A stretch of 64,000 nt of DNA from Paraburkholderia bannensis (lineage in GTDB: Bacteria; Pseudomonadota; Gammaproteobacteria; Burkholderiales; Burkholderiaceae): the NCBI RefSeq assembly GCF_014200455.1, contig NZ_JACHBW010000003.1:124001-188000 (forward strand), written 5' to 3'. The translations under genes and the position numbers were made by a program. Below the pieces are notes generated by a model. That model saw nothing but the letters and a program-made list of their open reading frames with translations, did no database searches and had not been told where the DNA came from. Below, piece after piece: positions 53,611-63,099 of the stretch (its first letter is position 1; each line of letters opens with the position of its first letter).

Positions 53611-53652
53611 AACAAAAAAGCCACGAACTTGCGTTCGTGGCTTTTTTGTTTG
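53611..53652. terminator. Bidirectional intrinsic terminator between the helicase and lipoprotein genes
   Basis: AAACAAAAAAGCCACGAAC, TTGC loop, and its exact complement ending TTTTTTGTTT: a 19-base perfect stem-loop flanked by A and T runs. Confidence 0.93.
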
Positions 53653-53748
53653 CCCACCGTGCGTCTGACGTTGACGTCAGGCTGCACGGCGTTTCGCTTC
53701 GATGCCCACTGAAGCCGAGGCTCCGCGCGGGCAATGCGCGAATGCAGC

Positions 53749-54024
53749 TTACTGGCTTGCGCCCGATGCCGGAGCAGCAGCCGAAGCAGCAGCGTCCGAA
53801 GCAGCAGCGCCTGCGTCCGAAGCAGCAGCCGTAGCCGAAGCAGCAGCGTCGCTCGCAGCAGCAGCAGCGCCCGAAGCAGCAGCTGCGGAATCCGAAGCAG
53901 CAGCAGCCGGTGCCGAAGCAGCGGTCGCATCGCTAGCCGGCGCAGCAGCTTGGTCGCTGCTCTTGTTGCATGCAGCCAGTGCAACAGCTGCCAGCAGGGA
54001 TGCTACGAGGAGGGATTTCTTCAT
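53749..54024 (-). CDS. Small Ala/Ser-rich lipoprotein built of repeats
   Basis: A 91-residue predicted lipoprotein. The signal peptide MKKSLLVASLLAAVALAAC ends in a clean lipobox with Cys19, followed by NKSSDQ (Asn at +2, so not the Asp+2 retention signal). The mature chain is almost only Ala, Ser, Asp, Thr, Gly and Pro in repeats of the type ASDAAA. The function is unknown. The start ATG at 54024 has AAGGA in front; a GTG two codons earlier is less likely. It is transcribed alone, toward a terminator shared with the helicase gene. Confidence 0.75.
   Translation of the reverse strand: MKKSLLVASLLAAVALAACNKSSDQAAAPASDATAASAPAAAASDSAAAASGAAAAASDAAASATAAASDAGAAASDAAASAAAPASGASQ
53769..53913. 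repeat. Degenerate repeat inside the Ala/Ser-rich lipoprotein gene
   Basis: On the plus strand the unit TCCGAAGCAGCAGC or GCCGAAGCAGCAGC recurs at least six times with GC-rich spacers. It encodes the Ala/Ser/Asp repeats of the lipoprotein read on the other strand. Such arrays can vary in length by whole codons. Confidence 0.7.
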
Positions 54025-54156
54025 GATCACGTCCTTTTATGGTTAAAGGTAAGCAACAGCGCAAAATAAAACCGGTAATGTGCCCCAACACCGACCTTGA
54101 GCCGCTGGTGGAGATGCACTGCAAGAGCGTGAATCTTCCCTACGGCCTGGGCGGAA

Positions 54157-54162
54157 ATTATA
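54157..54162 (-). promoter_or_regulatory. Candidate -10 box of the Ala/Ser-rich lipoprotein
   Basis: A perfect TATAAT on the minus strand about 130 bases before the ATG at 54024, with TTGTCG 20 bases further up. It would give a long 5' leader. Confidence 0.4.
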
Positions 54163-54256
54163 GGCACTTTCGTATCGACCGTCGACAAATCCGGGGACAA
54201 TACGTTGTCTTTCTCATACAAGCACTATATTAGTACGGTATATCAGCCCGAAGCGC

Positions 54257-55492
54257 TTAGGCAAGCGCCCCAAGTCGTAACCAGCCCGCACAATACCACT
54301 CGTGTAGCAACACTGTCACACTCGAATCGTGTGAGAGTGTTACAAAGCGTTTCCCATCCAGCAAGCGGTTATCGGCAAGTTCCGGCAACCACTTCCTTGC
54401 CTCTTTGAGCAAGTACTGTTCCCCGTTCAGGTAATACGACCGCGCATCGTAAAGCAGGATTGTCCTGCGGTCGAGTCTTATCCCGCTTTTCGCGGCGCGC
54501 GCAACAAAACGGGCCTCGTCGAGGGGCTTTTCGGGGGCGTCGAACACCACATTGGATTTCGGTTCTGAAAGCCAGGAGCCCACGAAAGACGATACATCCG
54601 CATCGTTCCAGCGCACTTTAGCAAGCACTGACGAGACGCGCTCCACAAGTGCCGGGGGCAGCTGCGCGGGATGCTTCACTGCGGGCTGATCGGGGTCGCG
54701 ATAGAGCGTCGGATTGGCCGCCGCCGGGATCTGCGCGCCTCGCTCGGCAAGCCAGTAGAGAAACTGGCTCGTAAGTTCGTCGGTGGAAGGCGAACGAAAG
54801 CCGATCGAGCACGTCATGCACTCGCCTTCGGCCACGCCATCGTGGGCGATATGCGGCGGCAGGTACAGCATGTCGCCCGGCTCCAGCACCCATTCCTCCT
54901 CCGGCTCGAAGTTCGCGAGCACCTTGAGCGGCAAGCCTTCCTGCAAGGACAGATCGCGCTGCGCGCCGATGCGCCAGCGCCGCTTGCCATGCACCTGAAG
55001 CAGAAACACGTCGTAGGAGTCGAAATGCGGGCCAACACCGCCTCCGTCACTCGCGTAGGAGATCATCAGATCGTCCAGACGCGCGTCGGGTGCGAAGCGG
55101 AAACGTTCGAGCAACGCGCGCGCACGATCGTCGTGAAGGTCGACGCCTTGCACGAGCAGGGTCCACTGGCGCGTTTTCGGCGTCGGCAGTTCGTCGGGGG
55201 CGAAAGGGCCGTGTTCGAGCGCCCAGCGCTTGCGGAAATGCGTGATGAGACGCGACTCGACATCGTCGCTATCGGCCAGCGCGAAGAGTTCGTCGCGCGA
55301 GAGCGGCGCTTCGATGCCGGGCATCGCCTGGCGGATCAATAATGGCTTTTTCTGCCAGTATTTCTTCATGAACTGCGCCGGACTCAGGCCGCCAAGCAGC
55401 GGCGTGGGCGTATCGGGTGCAGGGCATGCCAGGGAAGCGGAGGCGCGCTGCTTGCGAGCGTCCTCCGGGTGGTCAGGGGACCGCTTGGGCAT
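54257..55492 (-). CDS. JmjC/cupin domain ribosomal oxygenase (RoxA/YcfD family)
   Basis: A 411-residue Fe(II)/2-oxoglutarate-type oxygenase. E. coli YcfD (RoxA) hydroxylates an Arg of ribosomal protein L16. The iron triad HxD...H is present as His156, Asp158 (GPHFDSYDVF) and His217 (PPHIAHDG). The QVHGKRRWRIG strand and a winged-helix-like C-terminal region follow. The N-terminal 30 residues are charged and variable. The ATG at 55492 lies only 32 bases from the divergent slyD start. The substrate is by analogy only. Confidence 0.88.
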   Translation of the reverse strand: MPKRSPDHPEDARKQRASASLACPAPDTPTPLLGGLSPAQFMKKYWQKKPLLIRQAMPGIEAPLSRDELFALADSDDVESRLITHFRKRWALEHGPFAPDELPTPKTRQWTLLVQGVDLHDDRARALLERFRFAPDARLDDLMISYASDGGGVGPHFDSYDVFLLQVHGKRRWRIGAQRDLSLQEGLPLKVLANFEPEEEWVLEPGDMLYLPPHIAHDGVAEGECMTCSIGFRSPSTDELTSQFLYWLAERGAQIPAAANPTLYRDPDQPAVKHPAQLPPALVERVSSVLAKVRWNDADVSSFVGSWLSEPKSNVVFDAPEKPLDEARFVARAAKSGIRLDRRTILLYDARSYYLNGEQYLLKEARKWLPELADNRLLDGKRFVTLSHDSSVTVLLHEWYCAGWLRLGALA

Positions 55493-55494
55493 CG

Positions 55495-55500
55495 TATAAT
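55495..55500 (+). promoter_or_regulatory. Candidate -10 box of slyD
   Basis: A perfect TATAAT, 24 bases before the slyD ATG and two bases from the divergent oxygenase start codon. Its -35 region would lie inside the oxygenase gene. Confidence 0.55.
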
Positions 55501-55524
55501 GTGGTCTGTAATCTGGAGAATCGA

Positions 55525-56070
55525 ATGAAAATCGCAAAGGACACCGTCGTGTCGGTCGCTTACAAGCTATCGGATGCGCAGGGCAATCTGATTGAGGAAA
55601 GCGACGAGCCGATGGTCTATCTGCACGGCGGCTATGATGGCACGTTCCCCAAGATCGAGGAAGTGCTGGACGGCAAGGAGCCGGGCTTCGAGACCCAGAT
55701 CCAGCTTGAGCCGACGGACGCTTTCGGCGAGTACGATCCGGAACTCGTGAAGATCGAGCCGCGTGGCCGTTTCCCGGAGCCGCTCGAAGTCGGCATGCAG
55801 TTCGAAGGCACGCCGGAAGAGGGCGACGACGATCTCGACTCGCTCATCTACACCGTGACGGACGTGGCCGAAGACAAGGTCGTGCTCGACGGCAATCACC
55901 CGCTCGCGGGCATGTCGCTGCGTTTTGCACTGACCGTCAAGGAAGTGCGTCAGGCGACCGAGGACGAAATCGAGCATGAGCACGCGCACGGCGCGGACGG
56001 CCTCGAAATCCTCGATGAGGACGATGACGAAGACGGCGAGGAAGCCGATTCGAAGCCGACCCTGCACTAA
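55525..56070 (+). CDS. slyD: FKBP-type peptidyl-prolyl isomerase, SlyD family
   Basis: A 181-residue SlyD-type isomerase and chaperone. The FKBP half-domains (MKIAKDTVVSVAYKL, PLAGMSLRFALTVKEVRQAT) flank the insert-in-flap chaperone domain (about 70-125). The C-terminal tail has a few His (HEHAHG) but is mainly acidic (LDEDDDEDGEEAD) rather than the long metal-binding His/Cys tail of E. coli SlyD, so nickel delivery is less certain. The ATG at 55525 has GGAG upstream. A terminator follows. Confidence 0.9.
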   Translation: MKIAKDTVVSVAYKLSDAQGNLIEESDEPMVYLHGGYDGTFPKIEEVLDGKEPGFETQIQLEPTDAFGEYDPELVKIEPRGRFPEPLEVGMQFEGTPEEGDDDLDSLIYTVTDVAEDKVVLDGNHPLAGMSLRFALTVKEVRQATEDEIEHEHAHGADGLEILDEDDDEDGEEADSKPTLH

Positions 56071-56078
56071 GCATGACG

Positions 56079-56120
56079 ATGCGCCGGCCCGGGATAGCCG
56101 GTGCCGGCGCATTTCATTTC
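56079..56120 (+). terminator. Intrinsic terminator of slyD
   Basis: A ten-base stem (56079-56088 with 56103-56112) with a second small stem in its loop, followed by TTTCATTTC, eight bases after the slyD stop. Confidence 0.7.
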
Positions 56121-56157
56121 AGTGGGTTCTTTCCGGACCCAGGACGTCTTCAAGCAG

Positions 56158-57459
56158 TCAATCCGGAGTCCCGGCGGGCGCTTGTTGCTGATACTGCTGC
56201 TGAATCCATGGCGGCGGCATCAGCGGCCGCGATGGTGCAACCGTTTGCGATGCGCCCGAGCCACCCGCGGCCGGTGACGCCGCGGATCCTGCCCTGCCTT
56301 CAGCACTTGCGCTAGCCGCACTCACGGCGTTCAGATCGGGTGCTTGCTGCATGCCTGGAATCTCCGTCACGTCGGGCATCGACGAAATTTCCGGCATTTC
56401 CGGCATCACGGGCTGCTGCTGCGGCAGAAGGGGCAGGTGTTTTGGCACATCGTGCACACTCACGCGCAGCGGCGTATTGCGCGCCATGTCGGCGTCGATC
56501 TGCAACCATTGCGTGAGCGGATCGCGCAGCGAAAAGGCCACGCGCGTTACGTTAGCAATCCTGATTCCTTTTTCGTTACGCAAAGGCTGATCGATCGAGA
56601 AGCCGCGTGGGAGTTTTGCTTCGTCCGGGTGTACGACGATGATCGGGCCACGAAAACTGTCCGCTAGCTTCACGAGGCTGCGGCGCAATTCCGCGTAACC
56701 GTCGCGCGGCGCGCGATGAAAACGCAGCCACGAAAAGCGGTCGGAGCGGTCATCGCGATCGGGCAAGGCATCGGCCTGCATGAAGATCACGATGGCGCGC
56801 GCGTTGCGCCGGCGCGCGAATTCGGCAGCGTGTTCGAGCCAGAAGCCATTGGCGATCACGCGGTCCTCGAACTCGCCGTTACGTCCGCCCGCGTTCAGGA
56901 AGTGATTGTTGCCGTTGGGCGCGTTGAGCGTGACGAACACCGTATCGCCGACCTGCCAGCGCACGTTTTCACGATAAGGGCGAAAGCGCGAGACTTCGCT
57001 TTCGCGCGTGAGTGCGAGCGGGGTTTCGCCCAGGGCGCTGGCATCGCTGTAGAAGTTCTGGCGCAGGAAATCGAGCCGTTCGACCGGGTCGTAGCCGCCC
57101 GCGCCGCTGGTGCCGCAAGTGACCCAGTCGCGTTGTCCCGGCACGAACACGACGGGCGCGCGCGACGCTTCGAGCAGATCGCGACGACGCTCGTAGAGAT
57201 GGTCCACGCACGATTCGCGCGGGCCTTTGAGGTTGCCGTCGTAGACAAGAAAGGCGATTTTCGGATCGCGCCCGATGGCGTCGATCAGACGTTGCAGCGT
57301 GGTTTCGTCGCCGGGTTCGGTGACGACGTTGGCCACTACCGCGAATGCATAGCGCCAGGCGGGAGTTTGTGCTGGCTGCGCGGCTTTCGCCGGAGCGGCG
57401 AAAGCAACGCCGGACGTGGCTGTCGCGCACATCGCAAGCAGCCACGCGAGCGCGCGCAA
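56158..57459 (-). CDS. Secreted calcineurin-like phosphoesterase-fold protein, probably inactive
   Basis: A 433-residue protein with a signal peptide (MRALAWLLAMCATATSGVAF, AxA site near 22-26) and a domain whose strand order and motif spacing recall calcineurin-like phosphoesterases. The metal-binding motifs look degraded: the first Asp-x-His is VAN, the GDxxD is YDGNLKG (residues 73-79) and GNHE is GQRD (108-111). The last 90 residues are Pro/Gln/Met-rich (PEMPEISSMPDVTEIPGM). The start is uncertain: no ATG or GTG fits after mutS, so TTG at 57459 is proposed; ATG 57432 is an alternative. It follows mutS on the same strand by about 85 bases. The fold call is by eye. Confidence 0.6.
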   Translation of the reverse strand: MRALAWLLAMCATATSGVAFAAPAKAAQPAQTPAWRYAFAVVANVVTEPGDETTLQRLIDAIGRDPKIAFLVYDGNLKGPRESCVDHLYERRRDLLEASRAPVVFVPGQRDWVTCGTSGAGGYDPVERLDFLRQNFYSDASALGETPLALTRESEVSRFRPYRENVRWQVGDTVFVTLNAPNGNNHFLNAGGRNGEFEDRVIANGFWLEHAAEFARRRNARAIVIFMQADALPDRDDRSDRFSWLRFHRAPRDGYAELRRSLVKLADSFRGPIIVVHPDEAKLPRGFSIDQPLRNEKGIRIANVTRVAFSLRDPLTQWLQIDADMARNTPLRVSVHDVPKHLPLLPQQQPVMPEMPEISSMPDVTEIPGMQQAPDLNAVSAASASAEGRAGSAASPAAGGSGASQTVAPSRPLMPPPWIQQQYQQQAPAGTPD

Positions 57460-57544
57460 TAGCCGATACGTGCGGACAGTGCGGCGCCACGCAAAGCCGC
57501 CGCGGCCATGTATAGATGGCCACGGCGGCGTCGCGAAGCGACGC

Positions 57545-60241
57545 CTAGCGTTTGGCGTCCGGCGCGTTGGCCAGCTCATGCAGTTCGTACAGGAGGTCGA
57601 GCGCCTCGCGCGGGCGCAGCTCGTTCGGATCGAGCGCGCGCAGACGCTCGGCGACCCGCGCGGCGGCCGGATCTTCGGGAAGCGACACCGCGTCTTGCGC
57701 GTAGGTCTGCGTATCGCCATCTTCGATCTCGTCGATCGACATCGCCGGCGCGGCGAACAGATCGAGTTGCGGCGTCGGCTGACCGGCCGAGAGCTGCTCC
57801 AGATGCACCAGATGCTTGCGCGCCGCGCGGATCACCGCATTCGGCACGCCCGCGAGCTGTGCGACCTGCAGGCCGTAGCTCTGGTTCGCCGGGCCTTCGC
57901 TCACCGAGTGCAGGAACACGATGCCGTGCCCATGCTCGACCGCCGAAAGATGCACGTTGGCCGCCTGCGCGAATTCCGCCGGCAACTGCGTGAGTTCGAA
58001 ATAGTGAGTCGCGAACAGCGTGTGGCAGCCGTTACTAGACAGCAGATGGCGCGCGATTGCCCACGCCAGCGCGAGACCGTCGAACGTCGAGGTGCCGCGC
58101 CCGATTTCGTCCATCAGCACAAGACTTTGCGGCGTGGCGTCGTTGAGAATCGCGGCGGCTTCCGTCATTTCGACCATGAAGGTCGAGCGACCACCGGCGA
58201 GATCGTCGGCCGCGCCGATACGCGTGAAGATGCGGTCGATCGGGCCGAAGCGCGCGCGCCGTGCGGGCACGTAGCTGCCCACATAGGCGAGCAGGGCGAT
58301 CAGCGCGGTCTGACGCATGAAGGTCGATTTACCGCCCATATTCGGGCCGGTGATCAACAGCAGTTTGCGATCGGCGTGCAGCGCACAGTCGTTGGCGATG
58401 AATTGCTCGACCTGCGCCTCCACCACGGGGTGGCGGCCCTGTTCGATTTCGATGCCGGGCGCTTCGGAAAACTCCGGCGCATTCCAGTCGAGCGCGCGCG
58501 CACGTTCGGCGAAGGCGGCAAGCAGATCGAGTTCCGCGAGCGCCGCGGCTACGCGCTGGCAATCGCCGATGAAGGGCAAGAGCGCCTGCAGCAGCGCATC
58601 GTACAGACCCTTCTCGCGCGCGAGCGCACGTTCCTGGGCGGACAGCGCCTTGTCCTCGAAGGTCTTCAGCTCAGGCGTGATGTAGCGTTCGGCGTTCTTG
58701 AGCGTCTGGCGGCGACGATAGTCGTCGGGCACCTTGTCGGTCTGGCCGCGCGTGACTTCGATATAGAAGCCATGCACCTTGTTGTATTCGACGCGCAGAT
58801 TGCCGATGCCGGTACGCGCGCGCTCGCGCGCTTCCAGATCGATAAGGAACTGGCCGCAGTTCTCCGACATGTCGCGCAGCTCGTCGAGTTCCGCGTCATA
58901 GCCGCGTGCAATGACGCCGCCATCGCGGATCATCGCGGCGGGTTCGGGCGCGACCGCGCGTTGCAGCAGATCGGCGCATCCGGCGGGCGGCTCCAGCGCG
59001 TCGACGATGCGCGCCAGCGACGCCGACGCGCCACCCGCGGCGGCAACCTGCTCGCGCAGCGCCGGCAGTGCAGCGAAGGTGTCGCGCAGGCTCGAAAGAT
59101 CGCGCGGACGCGCTGACAGCAATGCGAGGCGACCCGTGATGCGTTCGACGTCGGCGATCTGGCGCAGCGCGCTGCGCAGTGCGTCGACGCTCGCCGGGGG
59201 CGGCGCATCGAGCAGCGCGCCGATAGCCTGCTGCCGCGTTTGCGCGATGCCTGCGTCGCGCGGAGGATGATGCAGCCAGTGACGCAGCAGGCGGCTGCCC
59301 ATGGTCGTGCTGCATGTATCGAGCAGCGAACAGAGCGTGGGCGATTCGGTGCCGCGCAGCGTTTCGGTGAGTTCGAGGTTACGGCGCGTGGCTGGGTCGA
59401 GGCCGATGTATTCGGTCTCCGCCTCCACCTTCAGGCTGCGCACGTGACGCAACTGCTGGCCTTGCGTGCCCGCGGCATACAGCAGCAGCGCGCCGGCTGC
59501 GCCGCAGGCGCTCGTGAGCGTGTGCGCGCCGAAGCCGTCGAGACTCGCCACATCCATCTGATCGCACAGGCGCTGCTTGCCCGAGGCGAGATCGAAGTGC
59601 CAGGCGGGCACGCGCGTGAGCGCACCCACGCCCGCAGGCGGCGACCAGCCTGAGGATTCCGAGGGCATGTCGGCGACCAGCACTTCAGCGGGACGAATGC
59701 GCTCGAAGGCCGTGGCAACCTGCTCCGGCGCGACTTCGGCCAGACGCAGTGCGCCGCTCGCCAGATTGAGCCATGCGAGGCCAACGTTGACGGTCACGCC
59801 GCGCCGGTTGTGACCGGGGCAGACCGCCATCAGGTAGACGTCGTTTTTGTCCGATAGCAGGGCGGCGTCAGTGAGCGTGCCGGGCGTGACCACGCGTACG
59901 ACCTTGCGCTCGACCGGGCCTTTCGAGGTGGCTGGATCGCCGATCTGCTCGCAGATAGCCACGGATTCGCCCAGTTTCACGAGCTTGGCGAGGTAGCCTT
60001 CGCACGCATGATGGGGAATGCCCGCCATCTTGATCGGATTGCCGGCCGATGCGCCGCGTTGCGTGAGTGTCAGATCGAGCAGGCGCGCGGCTTTCTCGGC
60101 ATCGCCGAAGAACAGCTCATAGAAGTCGCCCATCCGGTAGAACACGAGGGTGTCCGGATGCTCGGCTTTGATGCGCAAATATTGCTGCATCATGGGGGTG
60201 TGTTGCGCGATGTCGCCGGCGCTGGCGGTGTGTGTAGCCAT
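57545..60241 (-). CDS. mutS: DNA mismatch repair protein MutS
   Basis: MutS recognises base mismatches and small loops and recruits MutL. The 898-residue protein has the mismatch-contact motif GDFYELF (Phe40, Glu42), connector, core and clamp domains, and the ATPase with Walker [10 protein letters not shown] (about 635), Walker [14 protein letters not shown] and the [11 protein letters not shown] segment. The start ATG at 60241 gives a family-like N-terminus. It appears complete, so no hypermutator truncation is seen. Confidence 0.97.
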   Translation of the reverse strand: MATHTASAGDIAQHTPMMQQYLRIKAEHPDTLVFYRMGDFYELFFGDAEKAARLLDLTLTQRGASAGNPIKMAGIPHHACEGYLAKLVKLGESVAICEQIGDPATSKGPVERKVVRVVTPGTLTDAALLSDKNDVYLMAVCPGHNRRGVTVNVGLAWLNLASGALRLAEVAPEQVATAFERIRPAEVLVADMPSESSGWSPPAGVGALTRVPAWHFDLASGKQRLCDQMDVASLDGFGAHTLTSACGAAGALLLYAAGTQGQQLRHVRSLKVEAETEYIGLDPATRRNLELTETLRGTESPTLCSLLDTCSTTMGSRLLRHWLHHPPRDAGIAQTRQQAIGALLDAPPPASVDALRSALRQIADVERITGRLALLSARPRDLSSLRDTFAALPALREQVAAAGGASASLARIVDALEPPAGCADLLQRAVAPEPAAMIRDGGVIARGYDAELDELRDMSENCGQFLIDLEARERARTGIGNLRVEYNKVHGFYIEVTRGQTDKVPDDYRRRQTLKNAERYITPELKTFEDKALSAQERALAREKGLYDALLQALLPFIGDCQRVAAALAELDLLAAFAERARALDWNAPEFSEAPGIEIEQGRHPVVEAQVEQFIANDCALHADRKLLLITGPNMGGKSTFMRQTALIALLAYVGSYVPARRARFGPIDRIFTRIGAADDLAGGRSTFMVEMTEAAAILNDATPQSLVLMDEIGRGTSTFDGLALAWAIARHLLSSNGCHTLFATHYFELTQLPAEFAQAANVHLSAVEHGHGIVFLHSVSEGPANQSYGLQVAQLAGVPNAVIRAARKHLVHLEQLSAGQPTPQLDLFAAPAMSIDEIEDGDTQTYAQDAVSLPEDPAAARVAERLRALDPNELRPREALDLLYELHELANAPDAKR

Positions 60242-60404
60242 CCTCGGAGTCTTGCTAAGGTTCAGGGCGTGAGTTTAACCCGCGCCGGGCGCGCATGAAC
60301 CTGGCCGAATGGCCAGGCGGCGTGCAAATCCTTGCCGGATAGCACGGCAATGCGCGCCAGATTGATGGAGATTGCGTGTAGGGTGCGCTGGCAGCGCGTG
60401 AGCG

Positions 60405-61703
60405 TTACTCGTCCACCAGCGCCTGCAGATCGACCGTGCGGGCGTTAGCGGCACTGCGCCGCATGGCGAGCCAGATCATCCCGGAAACAAAAATCCCGAA
60501 CACGACGATGATCCATTGCACCGGCATTTTCGCCGTGAGCAGCAGCGCATACGCACCGAGCATCAGCAGCACCGCGAGGTTCTGATTGAAGTTCTGCACG
60601 GCAATCGAGTGTCCCGCCGAAAGCAGGGTCGCGCCACGATGCTGGAGCAGGGCGTTCATCGGCACGATGAAAAAGCCCGCGAGCGTGCCGAGCAGAATCA
60701 TCAACGGATACGCGAACAGCAGATAGAAGGGCATGATGAAGGTGCCCAGGCGCACGCCTTCGCCCGCTGGAAAGAGATTCTTGCTGTAAAACGCCATCGC
60801 TACGGACACGACGCCGCACAGCACGCCCACGGGCAACACGCGCAACGAAGCGCGCAGCGACACCCACGCGGCCGCGGCGGTTGCGCCCACTGCAATGCCC
60901 AGTCCCGTCACGCCTTGCATCACGGCTGCCTTCGAAAGCGAGAGGCCGAGATTCGCATCCGCCCATTTGAGCACCAGCAACTGCAGCGTGACGGCCGCGC
61001 CCCACATCAGGGTCGTCACCCACAGCGCGATCTGCGCGAGCTTGTCGGCCCACAGCACGTTGAAGCAGTGCGTGAAATCGGAGACCAGTCTGCCGGGTTG
61101 CTTGAGGCGGTTTTCGTAGCGCGCGCCCGTATCGGGAATGCCGATGTTGATGAGCGCGGCGATCGCATAGGTAATCATCGTCGCGAGCATCGCAAGGTCG
61201 GCGGCCGAATGGATCAACGGCATCGGATGATGCGCGACAATGCGGTCGGCGTAAGTCGAGACCAGCGCGCCGCCCATCATCGTGCCCACGATGGTGGAGA
61301 GCACCGTCGCCGATTCGAGCCACGCGTTGGCGGCCACGAGTTTTTCGGCGGGCAGCAATTCAGTGAGGATTCCGTACTTTGCGGGCGAGTAGGCCGCCGC
61401 GCCGAAACCCACCACGCCGTAGGCCAGCATCGGATGCACGCCCGCGATCATCATCAGGCAGCCGACGGCCTTGAGCGCGTTCGAGACGAACATGACGTGG
61501 CGCTTTTGCAGCGCATCCGCGAAGGCACCGACGAACGGCGCGAGCAGTACGTAGGAAATCGTGAAGAAGATCTGCAGCAGCGGCGTGACCCAGGCTGGTG
61601 AAGAAATCACCGTGAGCAGCGCGATTGCCGCAATCAGGAGCGCGTTGTCGGCGAGCGACGAAACGAACTGCGCGGCGATGATGGTGTAAAAGCCTTTTTT
61701 CAT
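60405..61703 (-). CDS. lplT: Lysophospholipid transporter LplT (MFS)
   Basis: LplT flips lysophospholipids across the inner membrane for reacylation. The 432-residue MFS protein begins MKKGFYTIIAAQFVSSLADNALLIAA, characteristic of LplT, and has about 12 helices, with FSPAKYG-like YSPAKYGILTELLP in the N-terminal half. The ATG at 61703 is chosen over upstream in-frame ATGs because the hydrophobic family start begins there. In E. coli lplT is fused by operon to aas; no aas is seen here. A suhB terminator lies just upstream. Confidence 0.93.
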   Translation of the reverse strand: MKKGFYTIIAAQFVSSLADNALLIAAIALLTVISSPAWVTPLLQIFFTISYVLLAPFVGAFADALQKRHVMFVSNALKAVGCLMMIAGVHPMLAYGVVGFGAAAYSPAKYGILTELLPAEKLVAANAWLESATVLSTIVGTMMGGALVSTYADRIVAHHPMPLIHSAADLAMLATMITYAIAALINIGIPDTGARYENRLKQPGRLVSDFTHCFNVLWADKLAQIALWVTTLMWGAAVTLQLLVLKWADANLGLSLSKAAVMQGVTGLGIAVGATAAAAWVSLRASLRVLPVGVLCGVVSVAMAFYSKNLFPAGEGVRLGTFIMPFYLLFAYPLMILLGTLAGFFIVPMNALLQHRGATLLSAGHSIAVQNFNQNLAVLLMLGAYALLLTAKMPVQWIIVVFGIFVSGMIWLAMRRSAANARTVDLQALVDE

Positions 61704-61790
61704 CGCGGATGGACCGAGGGATGGATCGGGCCGGCGCGTTACGGGAGCCACCGGCGCAACAGACCTGACAGGTGAAATCGGCGCGCGAAA

Positions 61791-61813
61791 CAAAAAAGCG
61801 GCCGAAGCCGCTT
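61791..61813 (-). terminator. Intrinsic terminator of suhB
   Basis: On the minus strand AAGCGGC, TTCG, GCCGCTT followed by TTTTG, about 105 bases after the suhB stop. It separates suhB from lplT. Confidence 0.85.
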
Positions 61814-61918
61814 GACGCATCGGGGCGGGCTGCGACATCGGCCACGCTCCCGGCGATTGTGACATGGCCGGCCGCGTGCTGCAGCGGCGCCGTGTCACGT
61901 GTTATTTCAGGCCCGAAG

Positions 61919-62728
61919 TCAGGCTTCCTTCGTTTCCTTCTTCACACGCGTGTACTTCGAGAGGATCGGCACCATTTGCGCGTAGATCTTCGGGTTGCCG
62001 GCGACCACTTCGCCCATGTGCAGGAAGTCCGAATCGCCCGTGTAGTTACCGACCAGACCACCGGCTTCGGTGATGAGCAACGCGCCTGCGGCGACGTCCC
62101 ACGGGTTGAGGCCCTGTTCGAAGAAACCGTCCATGCGGCCCGCGGCGACGTTCGCCAGATCGAGCGCGGCGGCGCCCGGGCGGCGCAGGCCGGCGCAGGC
62201 GTTGGTCATGTCGGCGAACAGTTCGCAATAGCTGTCCAGACCGTCCTTTTCGCGGAACGGGAAGCCCGTGCCGATCAGGCCGTCGGCCAGGCGGTCGCGG
62301 CGACCGACGCGGATACGGCGGTCGTTCAGGAACGCTCCGCGGCCGCGCGAGGCGGTGAACAGGTCATTGCGGGTCGGGTCATAGACGACGGCCTGCGTGA
62401 TGACGCCCCTGTGCACCAGCGCGATCGACACGCAGTAGTACTGGAAGCCGTGGATGAAGTTGGTGGTGCCGTCGAGCGGATCGATGATCCACTGGTATTC
62501 CGATTCGTTGTCCGATTCGCCCGATTCTTCGGCGAGGATCGCGTGATCCGGGTAGGCGGTCTTGAGCGTCTCGATGATGGCGGCTTCGGCGGCCTTGTCG
62601 ACCTCCGTGACGAAATCGTTGTGCTGCTTCTTCGCGACCTGCACGAGGTCGAGATCGAGCGACGCGCGGTTGATGATCTGTCCGGCGCGGCGCGCGGCCT
62701 TGACAGCGATGTTGAGCATGGGATGCAT
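61919..62728 (-). CDS. suhB: Inositol-1-monophosphatase family protein SuhB
   Basis: A 269-residue inositol monophosphatase-fold enzyme. Metal ligands are in AEESGES (Glu67/68), [10 protein letters not shown] (Asp83, Asp86) and NPWDVAAGA (Asp211). In E. coli SuhB also joins the rRNA antitermination complex with NusA/B/G and S4, separate from its phosphatase activity. The ATG at 62728 is followed closely by a second ATG (MLNIAVKAA), an alternative start. It is divergent from trmJ, as is common in Burkholderiales. Confidence 0.95.
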   Translation of the reverse strand: MHPMLNIAVKAARRAGQIINRASLDLDLVQVAKKQHNDFVTEVDKAAEAAIIETLKTAYPDHAILAEESGESDNESEYQWIIDPLDGTTNFIHGFQYYCVSIALVHRGVITQAVVYDPTRNDLFTASRGRGAFLNDRRIRVGRRDRLADGLIGTGFPFREKDGLDSYCELFADMTNACAGLRRPGAAALDLANVAAGRMDGFFEQGLNPWDVAAGALLITEAGGLVGNYTGDSDFLHMGEVVAGNPKIYAQMVPILSKYTRVKKETKEA

Positions 62729-63099
62729 GAGCCTGGATCCTTGTTGTCCGGCGCGCGCGGGCGACGCGGCGCACGGGGGGCGAAGATAAAAGCGTCTAAC
62801 GATTGGACAGGGCGCGAGCCGCGCGTTTTAGCTGCGCGGCCGGGGCGGTCCTGTCCCGCCAACGGAGACGAATTGGATAAGAGCGGGGCGCGGCGGCCGG
62901 CTGGCCAGATATCGGCCCAAAACAGGACGACAAAACGCGCGCGAACCTCGCATTTTACCCGAGTCTTGGGCTTCTGGGCTGACGCTGAGCGGGAAAGCTC
63001 GAAAGCCCGTCGCAGTGGCCTTGCCGCCGGACCGGATAGGCCAGGGATGCAAGGCGCGATAACATACGCTCTTCTATCCGCCGTTCTTCGAGATTCATC
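62729..63099. other. Gene-free region between divergent suhB and trmJ
   Basis: No gene is apparent in these 371 bases. It should carry both divergent promoters. A GC-rich inverted repeat, GCCGCGC-N9-GCGCGGC at 62818-62840, and a TAACAT near 63061 are the only structures I can point to. Confidence 0.5.

Noticed and set aside
53769..53913. The repeated GAAGCAGCAGC block looked at first like a CRISPR-like or minisatellite array.
   Set aside because: Units are short and irregular, spacers are not unique sequence of constant length, and the block is in-frame coding sequence for Ala/Ser repeats.
54039..54233. A possible 64-residue plus-strand gene upstream of the Ala/Ser-rich lipoprotein.
   Set aside because: It lies in the leader and promoter region of the opposite-strand gene and has no ribosome site or recognisable feature.
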